Part shown: positions 9,401-17,523 of the stretch, piece after piece
Position numbering within the stretch: position 1 is the first letter of the stretch
Layout: every line of letters begins with the position of its first letter
Notes under the pieces: generated by a model
Told to the model about the DNA's origin: nothing
The model's input: the letters and a program-made list of their open reading frames with translations, nothing else
Databases searched by the model: none
Made by a program: the position numbers and the translations under genes
Source of the DNA: Epilithonimonas arachidiradicis
GTDB taxonomy: Bacteria > Bacteroidota > Bacteroidia > Flavobacteriales > Weeksellaceae
NCBI RefSeq assembly: GCF_003610695.1
Contig: NZ_RAQH01000008.1
Location: 141,683-205,682, forward strand
DNA: 64,000 nt
Reading direction: 5' to 3'

Positions 9401-9559
9401 GATGATGACGATCTGCGTATTGGTGACATCAGGAAAAGCCTCAATCGGCATATTCTTGAAACTGATGAACCCCGCGACCGCCAAAATCGCTACCCAAATG
9501 AAGGTGAAGGCTTTGTTCTTGAGTGAGAATGCTATGATATTTTTAATGAATTTATTCAT
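6461..9559 (-). CDS. czcA: Heavy-metal efflux RND pump (CzcA family)
   Basis: The 1032-aa inner-membrane protein is a full-length HME-RND transporter. TM1 is near residues 13-31, the first periplasmic domain runs to about 335, six further TM helices follow, and a second periplasmic domain and C-terminal TM bundle complete it. TM4 has DFGIIIDGAVVMVE at 396-409, with D396, D402 and E409. This DFG-x3-D-x6-E signature is seen in CzcA/CnrA-type Zn/Co/Cd/Ni exporters and differs from the Cu/Ag CusA form. It uses proton influx to drive metal from the periplasm or cytoplasm to the outside. Adaptor, channel and a two-component system lie upstream on the same strand. The exact metal cannot be fixed from sequence. 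Confidence 0.95.
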   Translation of the reverse strand: MNKFIKNIIAFSLKNKAFTFIWVAILAVAGFISFKNMPIEAFPDVTNTQIVIITQWNGRSAEEVERFVTTPIELAMSPVQKKTSVRSTTMFGLSIVKILFEDGVDDIFARNMVNNQLRTVSLPEGIDPEVQPPYGPTGEIFRYTLESKDRDSRDLLTLQTWVVDRALRSVPGVADVNVFGGQDKVFELSIDPRKLDKYNLTPSEVLEAVSNSNLNVGGDVIEKSGQAYVVRGIGLVKSISDIENITVHSDGGNPILVKYVADVHEGSLPRVGQASLDNEADTVEGIVVMRKGENAQEVLLAVKAKIDELNNKILPKDVKMKTFYDRQNLMDFTTKTVMHNLLEGIILVTVIVLIFMADWRTTLIVSIIIPLSLLFAFFCLRMAGMSANLLSLGAVDFGIIIDGAVVMVEGLFVMLDHKAHKYGMERFNKMAKAGWIKQTGTGLGKAIFFSKLIIITSLLPIFSFQKVEGKMFSPLAFTLGFALLGALIFTLTLVPVMSHLLLKKNVREKNNPFVNFWDRSVMKGFKFTFRNKKISLLVSTVVLAITLFSAKFLGTEFLPQLNEGSLWITAEMPMSSSLKESLKTADVLKKDIMSFSEVTGVLAQTGRSNDGTDPNGFGFVQFAVSLKPREEWKRKITYDELVEEIDKKLKNYQGITFNYSQPISDNVAEAVAGFKAENGIKIYGDNLHTLDRLAEEVLASIKNVEGVKEPGIIKNIGQPEISVVLDRNKMAAYGVLPADAQAVLEMAFGGKTASEMFDGERKFPIRLRYAEDYRKNEEDIASLMVPTQDGAKIPLKEISTIEKENGAAFIYRDDIKRYIGVKFSIRDRDLGGTIADAQKKVAKIKLPDGYSIGWTGQFENQQRATKRLAQVVPISILGIFFLLFILFGNMKDSLLVLANVPFALIGAIIALHLTHMNFGISAGVGMIALIGICIQNGVILISEFHQNVKNGLSLDSSIMEGVKVRTRPVVMTALMASIGLLPAALSTGIGSESQKPLAIVIIGGLITATVLTLLIFPIIFWIFNRRKNEVID

Positions 9560-9592
9560 AGGTTTTGATTTATTTGTCTACTTATGCAAAAT

Positions 9593-9670
9593 TTAAACAC
9601 AAAGCACACAAAGATTTTTTATTAAACTAAATGTTTTGAAGGCTCACAAAGGCGCTTACGCTTATAAAAG
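9593..9670 (+). repeat. AAAG-type intergenic repeat, copy 1
   Basis: AACACAAAGCACACAAAG, then a T-run, TAAAC-AAATGTTTT, and CACAAAGGCGCT-CGCTTA. It matches copies at 16758-16834 and 17524-17597 along its whole length of about 75 bp. It lies in the 299-bp gap between czcA and the adaptor gene, which contains no gene. Confidence 0.8.
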
Positions 9671-9703
9671 TTCTGCTGTAAGACTTGTTTCTTACATAGA
9701 ATT

Positions 9704-9854
9704 GCAAATGCGTGAGGGCGGAGCACATTGTCGGAGCTCTTTTTGTTTTTCTGTAAAAATATCCTTCGGGAACTTCAGGATGACAAAACAAAAAAGCGAC
9801 TGTGCGTAGACCGACCCGCTTGTCCGACATAGTCGGGACAAAGGGACACGCCCA
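9704..9854 (-). repeat. GGGCGTGTCC-type Bacteroidota intergenic element
   Basis: Read on the minus strand, the element begins GGGCGTGTCCCTTTGTCC and passes a G+C-rich GGTCGG segment, a TTTTTTGTTTT tract and AAAAGAGCTCCG. It ends in CCCTCACGCATTTGC. From memory, this order (GGGCGTGTCCC ... CCCTCACGC) is an abundant non-coding repeat in Flavobacteriia genomes. Inserted within it is CTTCGGGAACTTCAGGATGAC, related to the CTTCGACT-type repeat. It splits the efflux operon between pump and adaptor. Confidence 0.65.
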
Positions 9855-9858
9855 AAAT

Positions 9859-10959
9859 TTAGTTGTTCAAAGAACGGTAAATCAATAGTTGATTGTTGGT
9901 TACGATGCTGTCGCCTTCGGCAATACCTTCGGAAACATAGGTTGTTTCAGAGTTCTGCTTCAGGATTTTGATTTCCTTGACCTTGATGTCAGTTGGTGAT
10001 TTGTAGACCACTACAAAATATCGGTTATCGTCAAAAATCACGGCTTTGGACGGAACAGCTAATGCTGTCGCATTTTCCGCAGATGAAACACGAATCGTCG
10101 CCTTACTGTCCGGAATCAACAATCCTTGCGAGTTGTCCAGCACTACCCTAGCCTGCATCGCGTTGGTATCTGGGTCGATGATTTTAAAAATCTTATCGAT
10201 TTTGCCGTAAAACACTTTGTCCGGATAAGACAATGTGGACACCTGAGCTTTCATTCCGAGATTGATTTTATCGATATCCGCTTCGTTCACGTTCATTATC
10301 GCCCAAACATTTCGAGTATTGGCGACATCAAAAATATTTTCGCTTCTGTCGCTTCTTAGCTCCATATCTTTGTTGATGTCCTTATGAACAATGTATCCAT
10401 TGATTGGTGAAATCACACTGTAGATATTTCCTTTCTTAACGTTATAAACGGTGCTGACGTCGTTGGAACGGCGGAGTGCATCTTTGGCTTTTTTAACTTC
10501 GCTTTCAGCTTCCAGAACATCTTTTTCCGTATTGAGTTTGCCGGCATACATTTCTTTAGCAACACGAAGATTGTTTTCTGCAACGGTCAAATCCGTTTTG
10601 GCATCGCTCACATCTTTCTGAACTTCCGCCAATTCGGTACTTCTGATGGTGGCAAGAACCTGACCTTTTTGGACATAATCGCCCAGCTCCACATTAACGC
10701 TCAAAACATTACCGCCCACAAGTGGGAAAATGTCGATGTACTGGTTTTTATCGGCAGAGATTTTTCCGTAGAAACTTAACTCGTCCTCGATAAATTTCTT
10801 CTCAACTTTTGCGAATGTTGTTGATTTCAACATCGTTTGGCTAAGTTCAAAACCTTTGGATTCTTCCGGTTTGGCTTCTTCCTGCTTCTCGCAGGACCAT
10901 AGAACCGCTGAAAGGATAACGGGAATCAATATTTTTTTCATTTGAAGTGGCATTGGCAT
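9859..10959 (-). CDS. czcB: RND efflux periplasmic adaptor subunit (CzcB/CusB type)
   Basis: The 366-aa membrane-fusion protein is a lipoprotein, with lipobox SAVLWSC ending near residue 23. Next come the barrel-sandwich (lipoyl-like) half DIFPLVGGNVLSVNVELGD, then an alpha-hairpin at about 110-180 rich in Lys/Glu (DAKTDLTVAENNLRVAKE). The second lipoyl half (ISPINGYIVHKDI), a beta-barrel and a membrane-proximal domain follow. It bridges the RND pump and the TolC-like channel. The start shares one base with the upstream stop (TAATG), a translational coupling; an internal ATG at 10941 right before the signal peptide is an alternative start. Confidence 0.94.
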   Translation of the reverse strand: MPMPLQMKKILIPVILSAVLWSCEKQEEAKPEESKGFELSQTMLKSTTFAKVEKKFIEDELSFYGKISADKNQYIDIFPLVGGNVLSVNVELGDYVQKGQVLATIRSTELAEVQKDVSDAKTDLTVAENNLRVAKEMYAGKLNTEKDVLEAESEVKKAKDALRRSNDVSTVYNVKKGNIYSVISPINGYIVHKDINKDMELRSDRSENIFDVANTRNVWAIMNVNEADIDKINLGMKAQVSTLSYPDKVFYGKIDKIFKIIDPDTNAMQARVVLDNSQGLLIPDSKATIRVSSAENATALAVPSKAVIFDDNRYFVVVYKSPTDIKVKEIKILKQNSETTYVSEGIAEGDSIVTNNQLLIYRSLNN

Positions 10960-12206
10960 TAATAAAAAATTTTGGTTTGTACTAACTGATTCAGCTGTTC
11001 GGCGGAAATCATAATCTGCTTTTTCATCTCGTAGACCTGAAGAACCGTCTGCCTGTAGCTTTCCATAAAATCGGTGAAGTCTATCAGGCTGACATTACCA
11101 TTGCGGAAGTTTTTCAGAATGCCGTTGTACACGGTTTCCATATTTTCCAGGTCAACAGGTTTCAGTTCATAGTATTGATCGTATTGATTCTTCCAGGTTT
11201 GATAGGCAGATTCTACCTGTGTTTGGAGATTCAGCTTTTGGTATTCTGAGTTTTTCTCGTTTTGCTGAATGGCGTATTTGGCTTTTTCCACATTTCCTTT
11301 ATTCACTTTCCAAAGCGGGATTGGAATTCCGATTTTCAGATTAACTTCATTATTGAAGGTTCCGGAAGCCTGGTCATATTCTGCGCCAAGATTCAAATCC
11401 GGTGTGTTCAGTGATTTTTGCCATTGCGCATAAAGCTTGCTGTTGTCGATCAATTTGAGGTTATAAAGATAATCTGCATTGTTTTGCAGTGCTTTTTGTT
11501 GCAGGACTTCCAAATCTCCGAAAGGCTGTGAAATCAGGATTTCGTTTTCTTCATGTTTTGGCAACTCAGGCATTACTTTTTCCTGTTGGCCAGTCAGCAT
11601 TTTCATTGTTTGCTGAAGTGCCAGGATGTTATTGTTGATATCGATTCTGTCATTATTCAGCTGAATGACAATACTCTGAAGTCTGACGTAATCTTTGAGC
11701 GAAATATTGCCTTTATCCGTCTGAACTTTGTAGGCGGCCAGAAGGTCATTCATATATTTCAGTTGCGCCTCGATGCTTACCTGCTTTTTCTGCTCGTAAA
11801 CCAGATTGAAATAAGTCTCTCGAAGCTGTGAACGAAGGTCAACCAATAATTGATTAAACTGTAATTGTGAAAGTTCTTTGTTGGACTTTGCAAATTGGAT
11901 CTCATTTTTTTTCTTTCCGCCCAGATAAATCAATTGTGTGATTTCCACACCTTTAGCTCTCCCTACATCGAAAACTCTTTTGTCCTGTGGATTGATGGCA
12001 TTAACATAACCTTCGATCTGTGGGAGTTCCCAAATCCTAGCTTGTAGAATTTCGGCGTCGGCCATACTGATATTGTATTGTGCGGCAAGAAGCTGGAGGT
12101 TATTTTTCTGAAATGCCAGTTCGCAATCCTGAAGGGACATCTGCTGCTGCCCGGAAAGACAAACAAATGCCGAAACGGATAACACCAGCGTTGTAATTTT
12201 GTTCAT
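10959..12206 (-). CDS. czcC: TolC-family outer-membrane efflux channel (CzcC type)
   Basis: The 415-aa protein has a Sec signal (MNKITTLVLSVSAFVCLSG), then two repeats of the outer-membrane efflux helical-barrel domain, each with long amphipathic helices. I chose the ATG at 12206, because the in-frame TTG at 12230 would put eight polar residues before the signal peptide. It forms the outer-membrane exit duct for the adaptor and pump encoded downstream and overlaps the adaptor by one base. Confidence 0.92.
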   Translation of the reverse strand: MNKITTLVLSVSAFVCLSGQQQMSLQDCELAFQKNNLQLLAAQYNISMADAEILQARIWELPQIEGYVNAINPQDKRVFDVGRAKGVEITQLIYLGGKKKNEIQFAKSNKELSQLQFNQLLVDLRSQLRETYFNLVYEQKKQVSIEAQLKYMNDLLAAYKVQTDKGNISLKDYVRLQSIVIQLNNDRIDINNNILALQQTMKMLTGQQEKVMPELPKHEENEILISQPFGDLEVLQQKALQNNADYLYNLKLIDNSKLYAQWQKSLNTPDLNLGAEYDQASGTFNNEVNLKIGIPIPLWKVNKGNVEKAKYAIQQNEKNSEYQKLNLQTQVESAYQTWKNQYDQYYELKPVDLENMETVYNGILKNFRNGNVSLIDFTDFMESYRQTVLQVYEMKKQIMISAEQLNQLVQTKIFY

Positions 12207-12418
12207 TCTTATCTCGTTTTGGTTGTGCAAAAATGGCTTTCCGAGATTAAAACTGGCTTAAATGCGGCTTAAAAAAAACTTAATTGTTTTACAGAGAAAA
12301 TATAATTGACTGATAGATAATAGACTTTTGTACACAGTTGTCATTAAACTATTTGAAATCTACGAAATGACAAGATTGTGTTTTTATTATTGATGTTCTT
12401 TTTATGTAGAATCTGCAG

Positions 12419-12513
12419 CCCGACTTGAGTGGACTCTTCGAGTACCTCAGGGTGACAAATAGGAGCCCTTCGACTTCGCTCAGGATAAACTGCAGGTGGA
12501 AAAGCTGCCCAAA
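12419..12513. repeat. CTTCGACTTCGCTCAGGATAA interspersed repeat, copy 1
   Basis: A block of about 95 bp closely matches 17624-17711: GACTTGAG-GGACTCTTCGAG, GAG-CCTTCGACTTCGCTC, AGGATAAACT-CAGG-GGA and AAGCTGCCCAAA appear in the same order. It lies in the 343-bp gap between the channel gene and the histidine kinase, where I see no gene and no convincing promoter. Confidence 0.82.
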
Positions 12514-12549
12514 CCTAACGCAGTAGTTCGATGAAATCAAATAATGATT

Positions 12550-13914
12550 CTACTTATTGAAAATCACAGTAAAAAGATTCTGATTTTCAGAAGCTGATGT
12601 ATAATCAATCTCTGCTTTGTGGTATTCCAAGATACGTTTTACGATGCGCAAACCTAGTCCAGAACCAGTTTTGTTATGTGAATTACTTCCTCTCATAAAT
12701 GCATCGAAAAGTTTCTCTCTTTCTTCAACCGGAATAGTTGAACCGATGGAAAATATTTTGACGATAATCCTAAAATCGGTTTCCTTAATAGAAATGTCAA
12801 CTTCCTGGTTATCTGAGTACAAAGCTGCATTTTTGAACAAATTAATAAACGTTACTTCCAGTAGAGACTTGACGCCCTTCACCGTTAAAATAGAATCATC
12901 AACACTCTCTTCGTCAATCTGGAAATCCATTTTGAACTCTGGAAAATTGCGGTGAACCGTCTCAAATGCATCGAAAACAACTTCGTCTATCCTCACTTCT
13001 TCGTAAACGCTGGCAATGCCTTCTTTATCAAATTTTGAAAGTATTAACAGAGATTTTGTAAGATCGGATAACTGATAAACATCTTGCAACATCTGCTGCA
13101 AAGCGGTTTTGGTTTTCAGCGAGTGATTTTCCAACTGAATGAGATTTTCTAACTGGAACGCCATTCTTGTGAGTGGCGTCCGCATCTCGTGCGCCGCACT
13201 GGAATTGAAATCTTTTTGTGACTGAAAAACATCATTTAGACGACCTGTCATCAGGTTGAAGGATTTTGCTAATACGCCAATTTCATCCTCAGAATTTTTA
13301 ACAACAACCGGTGTTGTCAACTTATGGACACTGATATCTGAAATTTCCGATTTCAGTAATTCTAATGGTTCAAGAAATTTGGAAACCAAATAATAGCTGA
13401 AAAACCAAATCAGCAAAACACTAATAATATATGAAAACATCAGTGTATAACCCAGGAATGCCAGTTTGGATTCTCCCGTTACATCCTGAGCGCTGGTAAG
13501 AATATAGTAATTTTCGCCTTTAATTGTTCTTAACGCCGCATAAATCTCAGGTTGAGATTTTTCATCATAAATTGTCTTTTCTTTGTCGAGTTTCTCCAAT
13601 AAAACATTATCCCAGGTCACTTTTTTATCCTTCAGAGTGCTGTAAACCAATTCCTTTTCGGCATTGAGAATAATGATGTTTTCGTTCAGTAAAACGTTAT
13701 CGGAATTTTCATCAAAAAACAAAGGAGCTTCCCTTTCAAAATCATTGGCTTTTTCTATGAAATTAACGGTGAAAACCAGACGTTTCTGGAAACGTTCCTT
13801 GAACTCATCTCTCCGGAAATCATTGAATGACACATAAATCACAAACATCATGATCCCAAAAATCAGGGAAAATGCTATGCTTAGACTAAATGCGATTTTA
13901 CGTTTCAGGGACAT
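12550..13914 (-). CDS. Sensor histidine kinase of the metal-efflux two-component system
   Basis: The 454-aa protein has TM1 (residues 8-29), a periplasmic sensor of about 120 residues, TM2 (about 153-175), HAMP (about 176-230), HisKA with phospho-acceptor H242 in AAHEMRTPL, and a C-terminal HATPase. The N-box is NLFKNAALYS and G2 is GSGLGLRIV. The G1 box is degenerate: KIFSIGSTIP stands where D-x-G-x-G is normal, although this HK class often carries a weak G1. The periplasmic loop lacks an obvious His/Cys/Met metal cluster. It lies just upstream of the efflux genes, with its response regulator 85 bp upstream on the same strand, as in CzcRS/CusRS systems. Confidence 0.93.
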   Translation of the reverse strand: MSLKRKIAFSLSIAFSLIFGIMMFVIYVSFNDFRRDEFKERFQKRLVFTVNFIEKANDFEREAPLFFDENSDNVLLNENIIILNAEKELVYSTLKDKKVTWDNVLLEKLDKEKTIYDEKSQPEIYAALRTIKGENYYILTSAQDVTGESKLAFLGYTLMFSYIISVLLIWFFSYYLVSKFLEPLELLKSEISDISVHKLTTPVVVKNSEDEIGVLAKSFNLMTGRLNDVFQSQKDFNSSAAHEMRTPLTRMAFQLENLIQLENHSLKTKTALQQMLQDVYQLSDLTKSLLILSKFDKEGIASVYEEVRIDEVVFDAFETVHRNFPEFKMDFQIDEESVDDSILTVKGVKSLLEVTFINLFKNAALYSDNQEVDISIKETDFRIIVKIFSIGSTIPVEEREKLFDAFMRGSNSHNKTGSGLGLRIVKRILEYHKAEIDYTSASENQNLFTVIFNK

Positions 13915-13999
13915 AAATTAATTATTAATGATGAGTGATAAATGATATTTGATTTCCGTTTGAGGATTGTAATTCTCAAACCTTAAACTTTTCCAATTC

Positions 14000-14677
14000 T
14001 TACAATGGGCTTAAATAATATCCGAAACCTGGTCTCGTGTGGATAAGCTTTGTTTTGAAATTTTTATCGATTTTTTTTCTAAGAAAGTTGATATAAACCT
14101 CAATAGCATTGTTGGTGGATTGAAATTGATTTTTCCAGACTTCGTCAGAAATATATTGTTTGGAAAGTGTCCTTCCATTGGCTCTTGCTAATAAAACTAA
14201 CAACTGAAATTCTTTTACAGTCAAACTAATTTCTTCTCCTGAACGAAAAACTTTGCTGTCTTCCGGATAAATAATCAAATCTTCTACAACAATTTTTTCT
14301 TTCTCTTCTGTTTTTGGTGTCAGTCTTCTCATTTGAGAATTGATTCTCAATAATAATTCTTCCAGCAAAAATGGTTTTACCAAATAATCATCCGCCGCTC
14401 TCAAAAACGCTTCTTTCTTCTCCTCGATTCCGTCATAAGCCGAAATAATGATAATCGGTGTTTCTGAATTGCTTTCTCTGATGGTTTTACAAATATCCAA
14501 CCCATTGATTTTGGGAACATTGATATCTAAAAGAAAAACATCATAAGGTTTCTTAGAAAAAATATTAAGAAACTTTTCGCCATCTTCCGCTTTATCGGTT
14601 TTGATGGATTTGGATTCCAGGAAAAGTGCAATTTCTGAAGACAAAACCGCATCGTCCTCTAAAAGTAATGCCTGCAT
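14000..14677 (-). CDS. OmpR/PhoB-type response regulator of the efflux locus
   Basis: The 225-aa protein has a receiver domain (1-120) with acidic pair E7/D8/D9, phospho-acceptor D51 in FLLDINVPK, and Lys in YLVKPF. A winged-helix DNA-binding domain follows, with SLTVKEFQLLVLLARANG and a C-terminal NFLRKKIDKNFKTKLIHT hairpin. The partner kinase follows directly. It probably activates the neighbouring efflux genes when metal is sensed, by analogy with CzcR/CusR. Confidence 0.93.
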   Translation of the reverse strand: MQALLLEDDAVLSSEIALFLESKSIKTDKAEDGEKFLNIFSKKPYDVFLLDINVPKINGLDICKTIRESNSETPIIIISAYDGIEEKKEAFLRAADDYLVKPFLLEELLLRINSQMRRLTPKTEEKEKIVVEDLIIYPEDSKVFRSGEEISLTVKEFQLLVLLARANGRTLSKQYISDEVWKNQFQSTNNAIEVYINFLRKKIDKNFKTKLIHTRPGFGYYLSPL

Positions 14678-14736
14678 TTGGTGATAATTTATTTTTACAA
14701 ATATGGGAAAAAGTAATTGGACTGAAATAAACTATT

Positions 14737-15609
14737 CTAATAAGTCTTCGTCATATCACTCGGAATCACCAAATTAAACTCTGTTGGAATAAAATCTTTT
14801 TCAGGTAAAGACAAATCTGGTTTATCGGATTCAAAAACTGAAATAACTGCAATTTTTAAGTTTGGGTTTTTCTTTTTCAAATACCAGTAGATTCCGCCAT
14901 ATTGTTTGCTGTGATAATCGCCGTTGTAATGGATAAAAGTCTTTCCAGATTGCAGATTTTGGAAAATAGATTCTGCCATTGTTGCATCTTTTATAGCTTG
15001 GGCTGAGATGAAATTCATCAGTTTCATTTCTTCAACGTGATCTCCCATTAGCGATTTCATTTCTTTGTAGCCCGGCGTTTCCAGAGTCACTTCTATTGGT
15101 AATTTGGCAATGAACTTCTTTTCAGCTTCTGGTAATTCATTCAAACTGTTGATTCCGTTTTTGGAAGTTTGAGAAGCGTATTTTCTTGGAACATTCGTCG
15201 CTATGAAATTAAGCTTTTTGTCTTTCGCAAAATCAACCAAAGGTCTGTAATCGGTTTCGTAATTTTTCCAAAGTCTTACCGAATCTTTCAGATTTTCAGC
15301 ATCGATTTTTCCTGCGAGATAAGAATTCAAAGCTTGTTGATTATCTCTTTCGAACATTTCTGCTCCTAAAATAATCTGTCCGTTTTTCTTTTCAAAAAGA
15401 GCTTCCGTAATTCTTTTTTCCAACCAATGATTGATCGAATTATCGTGATGTTCTCCGATAAAAACAACATCATAATCCGCTAGTTCTTTGATTAAATTTT
15501 TGGAAGAAACCTCTTTTGATTTCTTATTGTAGAATTTAAAAGCATCAAAATTTTGCGCATTTATATTACTTAAACTGATTATAGCAATTAACAACAATAA
15601 CTTTTTCAT
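14737..15609 (-). CDS. ChaN-like exported haem-binding protein (PF04187)
   Basis: The 290-aa protein has a Sec signal (MKKLLLLIAIISLSNINA). The ATG at 15609 is preferred over a TTG three codons earlier. The body shows DYDVVFIGEHHDNSINHW (residues 45-65), ILGAEMFERDNQ and VRLWKNYETDYRPLVDFAK, then FIHYNGDYHSKQYGG near the C-terminus. The GE-H-x-D, E-M-F and N-G-x-x-H features are the ChaN signature. Campylobacter ChaN binds stacked haems on the cell surface under iron limitation. Adjacency to hmuS and the haem importer supports a role in haem handling, although a hairpin terminator separates it from hmuS. Confidence 0.87.
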   Translation of the reverse strand: MKKLLLLIAIISLSNINAQNFDAFKFYNKKSKEVSSKNLIKELADYDVVFIGEHHDNSINHWLEKRITEALFEKKNGQIILGAEMFERDNQQALNSYLAGKIDAENLKDSVRLWKNYETDYRPLVDFAKDKKLNFIATNVPRKYASQTSKNGINSLNELPEAEKKFIAKLPIEVTLETPGYKEMKSLMGDHVEEMKLMNFISAQAIKDATMAESIFQNLQSGKTFIHYNGDYHSKQYGGIYWYLKKKNPNLKIAVISVFESDKPDLSLPEKDFIPTEFNLVIPSDMTKTY

Positions 15610-15624
15610 TAACAACAAAATAAA

Positions 15625-15664
15625 GAAGTCGTTCTAAAGTAAATTAAAACTATAAAACGACTTC
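15625..15664 (-). terminator. Probable terminator downstream of hmuS
   Basis: The 9-bp stem GAAGTCGTT/AACGACTTC (15625-15633 with 15656-15664) is followed on the minus strand by TTTATTTTG. It lies 25 bp after the hmuS stop, so chaN may be a separate transcript or a read-through target. Confidence 0.5.
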
Positions 15665-15688
15665 AGATTAATAATAATTATTTCCCAC

Positions 15689-16711
15689 TTATAAACCGGC
15701 AACCAAGTCCTTCCACTCCTGAAGTTCAGGATTTCCCGGTTTTCTTTTTCCAAAGAATTGAACGATAAATTCACCTTCTTTGTTGAACACTTCCACCGAA
15801 GTTACTTCGCCATCTTCTGTTGGTTTCTTCGTAATCCAGGTTTCACCAATTTTAGTCGTATCAAGATGCAAATTAAAATCAGGGTCCATTACATTAAACC
15901 ACTGCTGATGCCAAAGCGTCTTTTTAACTTCTCCTGTATGAATCTGAATAATTCCTCTGTTTCCAACGAAAACCATAATTGGAATCTGTTTTTCGGAAGC
16001 ATCTTCCAATACATTCACAACCTTAGAATTATCGATTTTTTGAGCAAATCCTTCCGGAGCTAATCTCAAAGCCTGCGTTCTGCTAACCCCGAATTTTTTA
16101 GTCATCATAAAGAAATCGTGTGTGTCCTGTAAATCTTTCCAAGCTTGTTGAAAACCAGCTATATCAATTTCAGAATCTGCTTTTTCTGCAGGTTTTGGAG
16201 CAATTGGTTCTGTTATGATTTCCGCAGACTGCTCGTCAGCTTTGTATTTTTCTGTTAAAGCATCGAATTCTGCTTCGTTGCTTTTGTTGGTTAAATAGAT
16301 TTTATGAAGTGCCAATCCGTCTTTTCCGAAGAACTGGAAACTTTTTCTATCGCCTTCAACAACTGAAAAGCCAAATTTCCAAGAATTAAGGAAGATTCTC
16401 AAATCGATGTCTTCTCCAACGAAAACTTGTCCGTGAGGATTGCTGAAATCTGGATTCAAATAAACACCTTTTCTCTCGTGTACACATTCGTTATTTCTTG
16501 TCAAAGCCATTACTTTCCCCAGCTTTTCAATCTCCTGAAGAAGTGCCGAAAAGTCTGAATTCAGAACCGTAGTTCCATTTCCAACATTGGTTAACAAAAG
16601 TTCAGCTTCGCTTACACCTAACTGTTCTGCTGCATTTCTTATTCTAAGATGTGGATTTTCTGCTTTCAGAGCTTCCCATTTTTCTTTTAAGTCATTTGTT
16701 ACTGTACTCAT
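15689..16711 (-). CDS. hmuS: HmuS/ChuS-like haem-degrading factor
   Basis: The 340-aa cytoplasmic protein has the duplicated HemS/ChuS fold. Half 1 (1-165) contains KWEALKAENPHLRIRNAAEQ and VMALTRNNECVHERKG. A Pro/Glu-rich linker (about 168-185) separates it from half 2 (186-340), with WKDLQDTHDFFMMTKKFG, IPIMVFVGNRGIIQIHTG and LWHQQWFNVMDPDFNLHL. This last segment is highly conserved in the family. These proteins bind imported haem and either degrade it or pass it on. It is close to hmuV/U/T, consistent with processing haem delivered by that transporter. The 148-bp upstream gap contains an AAAG-type repeat, so it may have its own promoter. Confidence 0.93.
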   Translation of the reverse strand: MSTVTNDLKEKWEALKAENPHLRIRNAAEQLGVSEAELLLTNVGNGTTVLNSDFSALLQEIEKLGKVMALTRNNECVHERKGVYLNPDFSNPHGQVFVGEDIDLRIFLNSWKFGFSVVEGDRKSFQFFGKDGLALHKIYLTNKSNEAEFDALTEKYKADEQSAEIITEPIAPKPAEKADSEIDIAGFQQAWKDLQDTHDFFMMTKKFGVSRTQALRLAPEGFAQKIDNSKVVNVLEDASEKQIPIMVFVGNRGIIQIHTGEVKKTLWHQQWFNVMDPDFNLHLDTTKIGETWITKKPTEDGEVTSVEVFNKEGEFIVQFFGKRKPGNPELQEWKDLVAGL

Positions 16712-16757
16712 ATTGATTTGTTTTTTGATTGTTTATTTATTTTAAATGCTTGCCTTA

Positions 16758-16834
16758 TTTAACACAAAGCTCACAAAGATTTTTTATTACTAACTGTTTT
16801 TAAGGGTCACAAAGGCGCTGTCGCTTAGAAAAGT
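16758..16834 (+). repeat. AAAG-type intergenic repeat, copy 2
   Basis: AACACAAAGCTCACAAAG, a T-run, TTACTAACTGTTTTTAAGG and GTCACAAAGGCGCT-TCGCTTA. It is nearly identical to copies at 9593-9670 and 17524-17597, and lies between hmuS and the methyltransferase gene. Confidence 0.82.
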
Positions 16835-16859
16835 TGAAAATATAAGCTACTATTTTTTT

Positions 16860-17504
16860 TTACTTTTTGATTGTTAGGACTTTATATTCTCTTTTTACGA
16901 ATGTTCCGTTTTTACTGGTTATCCATTCTTCTTTATCGGAGCGAATCATTCTTTTAAATTTGGTTTGCGCTACCAATTCTTCCACATCTTCGTAATTATA
17001 TAATTTGAAATCTGATGTAAAAGGCAATGTTTTCATAAAATCCTTTTTCGCAAACGTTAGGACGAAACTTCCACTCTTTTCGAGAACTCTATAAATCTCG
17101 TTGAAGAATTCTACTGGATTTTCCCAGAAATAAATCGTATTGACGGTCATTACTTTATCAAATGTTTCATTTTCAAAAGGAATTTTGTTTCCGTCGTACA
17201 AATGAAATTCTGCTTGAGAAAGATATTTGGAATTGATACTTTCGGCTTCAGATTTCATTGTTTCAGAAATTTCTAAACCTGTGTATTGAATGGTTTCTGC
17301 AAAATCTAAAAGATAAGACAAATGTCCTGCATTGCCGTGACCGAGTTCCAAAACCTTATCGTTATCCACTAAATGTAAAGCTTTGATGCTTTCTTTGGTC
17401 ATCGAAATATTGGTTTCATTCATCATTTTCGCAACTTCTCTTCCGGTTTCTCCTTCCGGATTAGATAATTGTTGTCCTAATATTTTGAGTTCTTGTTCTG
17501 TCAT
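16860..17504 (-). CDS. SAM-dependent class I methyltransferase
   Basis: The 214-aa protein has SAM-binding motif I VLELGHGNAGHLSYLL, the acidic residue after strand 2 in YTGLEIS, motif II NETFDKVMTVNTIYFW and post-motif FNEIYRVLEKSGSFVLTF. These match the Methyltransf_11/UbiE-like family. I place the start at 17504 (MTEQELK). A longer reading to 17570 would translate the AAAG intergenic repeat into LCALCVQSKK, so it is unlikely to be real. The substrate is unknown. It sits inside the haem locus between hmuV and hmuS, flanked on both sides by repeats, so its presence may be incidental. Confidence 0.85.
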   Translation of the reverse strand: MTEQELKILGQQLSNPEGETGREVAKMMNETNISMTKESIKALHLVDNDKVLELGHGNAGHLSYLLDFAETIQYTGLEISETMKSEAESINSKYLSQAEFHLYDGNKIPFENETFDKVMTVNTIYFWENPVEFFNEIYRVLEKSGSFVLTFAKKDFMKTLPFTSDFKLYNYEDVEELVAQTKFKRMIRSDKEEWITSKNGTFVKREYKVLTIKK

Positions 17505-17523
17505 TATTTTTAGTTTTTTTGAT

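Noticed and set aside
9627..9830. 67-codon minus-strand frame between adaptor and pump genes
   Set aside because: It is entirely made of intergenic repeat elements also found at other sites; no protein features.
12349..12540. 63-codon minus-strand frame between channel and kinase genes
   Set aside because: It translates the CTTCGACT-type repeat, which also occurs in non-coding positions elsewhere.
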